From positions 1 to 14,357 of the forward strand of contig DERU01000250.1 of assembly GCA_002361095.1 (NCBI GenBank): a stretch of DNA of 14,357 bases, read 5' to 3'. This DNA is from Lachnospiraceae bacterium UBA3332 (GTDB taxonomy: Bacteria; Bacillota; Clostridia; Lachnospirales; Lachnospiraceae). Positions 12,462 through 14,357 of this stretch are shown here, piece by piece. Under the pieces are notes generated by a model. The model was not told the DNA's origin. It saw nothing but the letters and a program-made list of their open reading frames with translations, and ran no database searches. Both the position numbers and the translations under genes were made by a program. Position 1 is the stretch's first letter. Every line of letters begins with the position of its first letter.

Positions 12462-14243
12462 ATGGCACGCAATAAATATGACGTGGATGAAGTATTACAG
12501 GATAAATTTGACCTGAACCAGTTTAAGCGTCTGCTGGGATATATGAAGCCTTACCGGAAACGGTTTGCGTCCGTGGCGGTTCTAATGCTGACCGCCTCCG
12601 CCGCAACCATGCTGATTCCGCAGTTTTTCATGCGGATCATGGACGACTGCATTCCGGCAAAGGATATGAAAGGGGTGGCCTTTTACAGCTTTCTCACGCT
12701 GCTGGTGGCGCTGTACTCCGCCGTATCCCTGCGCTACAAAATCAAGCATACCAACCTGATCGGCCAACAGATCATACACGACCTACGCTACGATCTGTTT
12801 GAGCATCTGCAGGAATTGCCTTTTTCTTACTACGACGACAGGCCCCACGGCAAAATCCAGGTACGTGTGGTCAACTATGTCAACAGCTTAAGCGACCTGT
12901 TGTCCAACGGTATCGTCAACACGATTACCGATCTTTGCAACCTGTTTTTTATCCTGGCGTTCATGTTTTTCACCAATGTGCGTCTGACACTGTTGTGCCT
13001 GTGCGGTTTACCCCTTCTGGCGTTTGTGGTGGTCTTCATCAAAAAACGCCAGCGCCGCGCATGGCAGATTCAGAGTAACAAACAGTCCAACTTAAACGCC
13101 TATATCGCGGAAAGTATCAACGGTATCCGCGTTACCCAGTCCTTTGTGCGGGAAAAGATGAACAGCGACATTTTTAACGATTTGAGCCGCAGCTACCGCA
13201 AGGCATGGATGCGCGCCTGCATGTACAATTTCGTCATGGGGCCCAGCGTGGACATTATCTCCATCATTACCACTTCCGCCATCTATGTGCTGGGTATCCA
13301 TTGGATGTTTGACGCTTCCGCCCCCATCACGGTTGGCGTGCTGATTGCCTTTACCTCCTACGTGAGCCGGTTTTGGCAGCCCATCAATACGCTGGCAGGC
13401 TTTTACAACTCCCTGCTCACCGCCATCTCCTATCTGGAGCGTATTTTTGAGACCATCGATGAACCGGTCCTGGTCAAAGACCGGGAAAACGCCCGCGAAA
13501 TGCCGCCTATCCACGGGGATGTGAGTTTTAACCACGTTTCTTTCAGCTATGAACCGGGCATCAAGATTTTGGACGACGTAAACTTCCACGCAAATCAGGG
13601 GGAAAGCTTCGCCATCGTCGGCCCCACCGGGGCGGGCAAAACCACGCTGGTAAACCTTTTAAGCCGTTTTTATAACCTGGACAGCGGACAGATTCTGATA
13701 GACGGAACCGATATCAGCGATGTGACCATCCGCTCCCTGCGCCGCCAGATGGGCGTCATGATGCAGGACAGCTTTATTTTCTCCGGCACGATCATGGATA
13801 ACATCCGTTACGGCAACTTTACCGCCACCGACGAGGAAGTCATCCGCGCCGCCAAGACGGTCTGCGCCCATGATTTTATTATGCAGCTGGAAAACGGATA
13901 CTATACGGAGGTAAACGAACGGGGCAGCCGTCTCTCCGCCGGGCAGCGCCAGCTGATCTCCTTTGCACGCGCGCTGCTGGCCGACCCCAAGATTTTGATT
14001 TTGGACGAGGCGACCTCCAGCATCGACACCGAGACGGAGATCGTGCTGCAGCAGGGATTGAACGAACTGCTCAAGGGACGTACTTCCTTCATCATCGCCC
14101 ACCGGCTCTCCACCATCCGGAATTCCTCCTGTATCATGTACGTGGACAGGGGCAATATTCTGGAACGCGGCACCCACGACGAACTGATGCAGCAGCAGGG
14201 CGAATACTACCGCCTGTATATGTCCCAATACGCCAATATCTGA
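12462..14243 (+). CDS. heterodimeric ABC exporter, half with consensus ATPase site
   Basis: A 593-residue partner half-transporter. Residues 1-25 form a charged N-terminal extension and six helices lie in about 35-320. The ATPase domain has Walker A GPTGAGKTT (387-395), Q-loop MMQDSFIFSG, Walker B ILILDEATSS with catalytic Glu516, and H-loop IAHRLST (His547). Its signature is LSAGQ (491-495) rather than LSGGQ, and this faces the degenerate Walker A/B of the partner. Canonical residues thus cluster in one composite site and altered ones in the other, which marks the pair as a heterodimer. The start at 12462 follows AAAGGAGG by 9 bases; the frame is open back to 12267 but that part overlaps the upstream gene. 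The stop TGA is at 14241-14243. Confidence 0.94.
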   Translation: MARNKYDVDEVLQDKFDLNQFKRLLGYMKPYRKRFASVAVLMLTASAATMLIPQFFMRIMDDCIPAKDMKGVAFYSFLTLLVALYSAVSLRYKIKHTNLIGQQIIHDLRYDLFEHLQELPFSYYDDRPHGKIQVRVVNYVNSLSDLLSNGIVNTITDLCNLFFILAFMFFTNVRLTLLCLCGLPLLAFVVVFIKKRQRRAWQIQSNKQSNLNAYIAESINGIRVTQSFVREKMNSDIFNDLSRSYRKAWMRACMYNFVMGPSVDIISIITTSAIYVLGIHWMFDASAPITVGVLIAFTSYVSRFWQPINTLAGFYNSLLTAISYLERIFETIDEPVLVKDRENAREMPPIHGDVSFNHVSFSYEPGIKILDDVNFHANQGESFAIVGPTGAGKTTLVNLLSRFYNLDSGQILIDGTDISDVTIRSLRRQMGVMMQDSFIFSGTIMDNIRYGNFTATDEEVIRAAKTVCAHDFIMQLENGYYTEVNERGSRLSAGQRQLISFARALLADPKILILDEATSSIDTETEIVLQQGLNELLKGRTSFIIAHRLSTIRNSSCIMYVDRGNILERGTHDELMQQQGEYYRLYMSQYANI

Positions 14244-14264
14244 CACTGATTTCATTCCCGGCAT

Positions 14265-14302
14265 ACGGATGCACGCGCAAGTACGCATCACCGTCTTTTT
14301 TT
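14265..14302 (+). terminator. probable terminator of the ABC exporter operon
   Basis: ACGGATGC (14265-14272) can pair with GCAT-CA-CCGT (14285-14294, two bulged bases). One C and then T7 (14296-14302) follow. The 3' arm and T-run belong to repeat family 1 copy C, so the repeat seems to supply part of the terminator. Confidence 0.5.
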
Positions 14303-14340
14303 GTACGATAGGAAATTTCATTTCCTAATCGTACAAAAAA
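14281..14340 (+). repeat. dispersed repeat family 1, copy C
   Basis: The flank GTACGCATCACCGTC (14281-14295) is followed by T7-GTACGATAGGAAAT (14296-14316), loop TTC, and a right arm at 14320-14340 ending in A6, with one bulged A. CGGCAGGCAGCAGCC follows to the window edge. On the minus strand that is a GC-rich stretch running into a T-run, probably half of a terminator for a gene beyond the edge. Confidence 0.85.
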
Positions 14341-14357
14341 CGGCAGGCAGCAGCCAT

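Noticed and set aside
4388..14340. CRISPR array or IS element formed by the family 1 repeats
   Set aside because: The copies are kilobases apart, differ in orientation, have no spacers between them, and no transposase or cas gene is present.

Overview
The window looks like a chromosomal segment of a gut-type Clostridia (Bacillota), most likely a Lachnospiraceae member. The reasons are near-canonical sigma-A promoters, strong AGGAGG ribosome sites, moderate-to-high GC, and families I associate with that group (DUF6062, DUF5722-like secreted protein, clostridial Na/Pi-PhoU transporter). The family names come from memory, because no search could be run.

Layout. A tRNA-Pro(AGG) with its own promoter is cut by the left edge (minus strand). 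Next come a minus-strand Na/Pi cotransporter with a PhoU tail and a plus-strand secreted glycosidase-like protein with a textbook promoter and terminator. A decayed ABC-2 exporter locus follows, in which the first third of the ATPase gene is joined directly to the last ~31 codons of a permease gene. It is preceded by a ~365-base leader with a promoter, a dyad operator filling the promoter spacer, a 25-codon ORF and a terminator-like hairpin. A minus-strand operon tetR - DUF6062 - uracil/xanthine permease (4-base overlap, then 34 bases) is divergent from a small membrane-anchored acidic protein. A membrane-bound XRE-family regulator and an AraC-family regulator follow on the minus strand. The AraC gene is divergent from a two-gene heterodimeric ABC exporter with one degenerate ATPase site, which runs almost to the right edge.

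Two dispersed repeat families, not explained by the genes, are visible. Family 1 has three copies, at about 4388-4447, 8443-8502 and 14281-14340. Each is a ~20-21 bp palindrome bounded by T7/A7 runs with a conserved 15-nt flank, wedged among terminator hairpins. Family 2 has two copies, at 2059-2126 (+) and 4739-4798 (-). Each has a GC-rich stem-loop and a conserved tail ending in TGTTAC, and each ends exactly 29 bases before the -35 box of a sigma-A-like promoter. These repeats, the ABC deletion scar with its regulated leader, and the duplicated CxxC/CxxH architecture of the DUF6062 protein are the parts most worth a second look.
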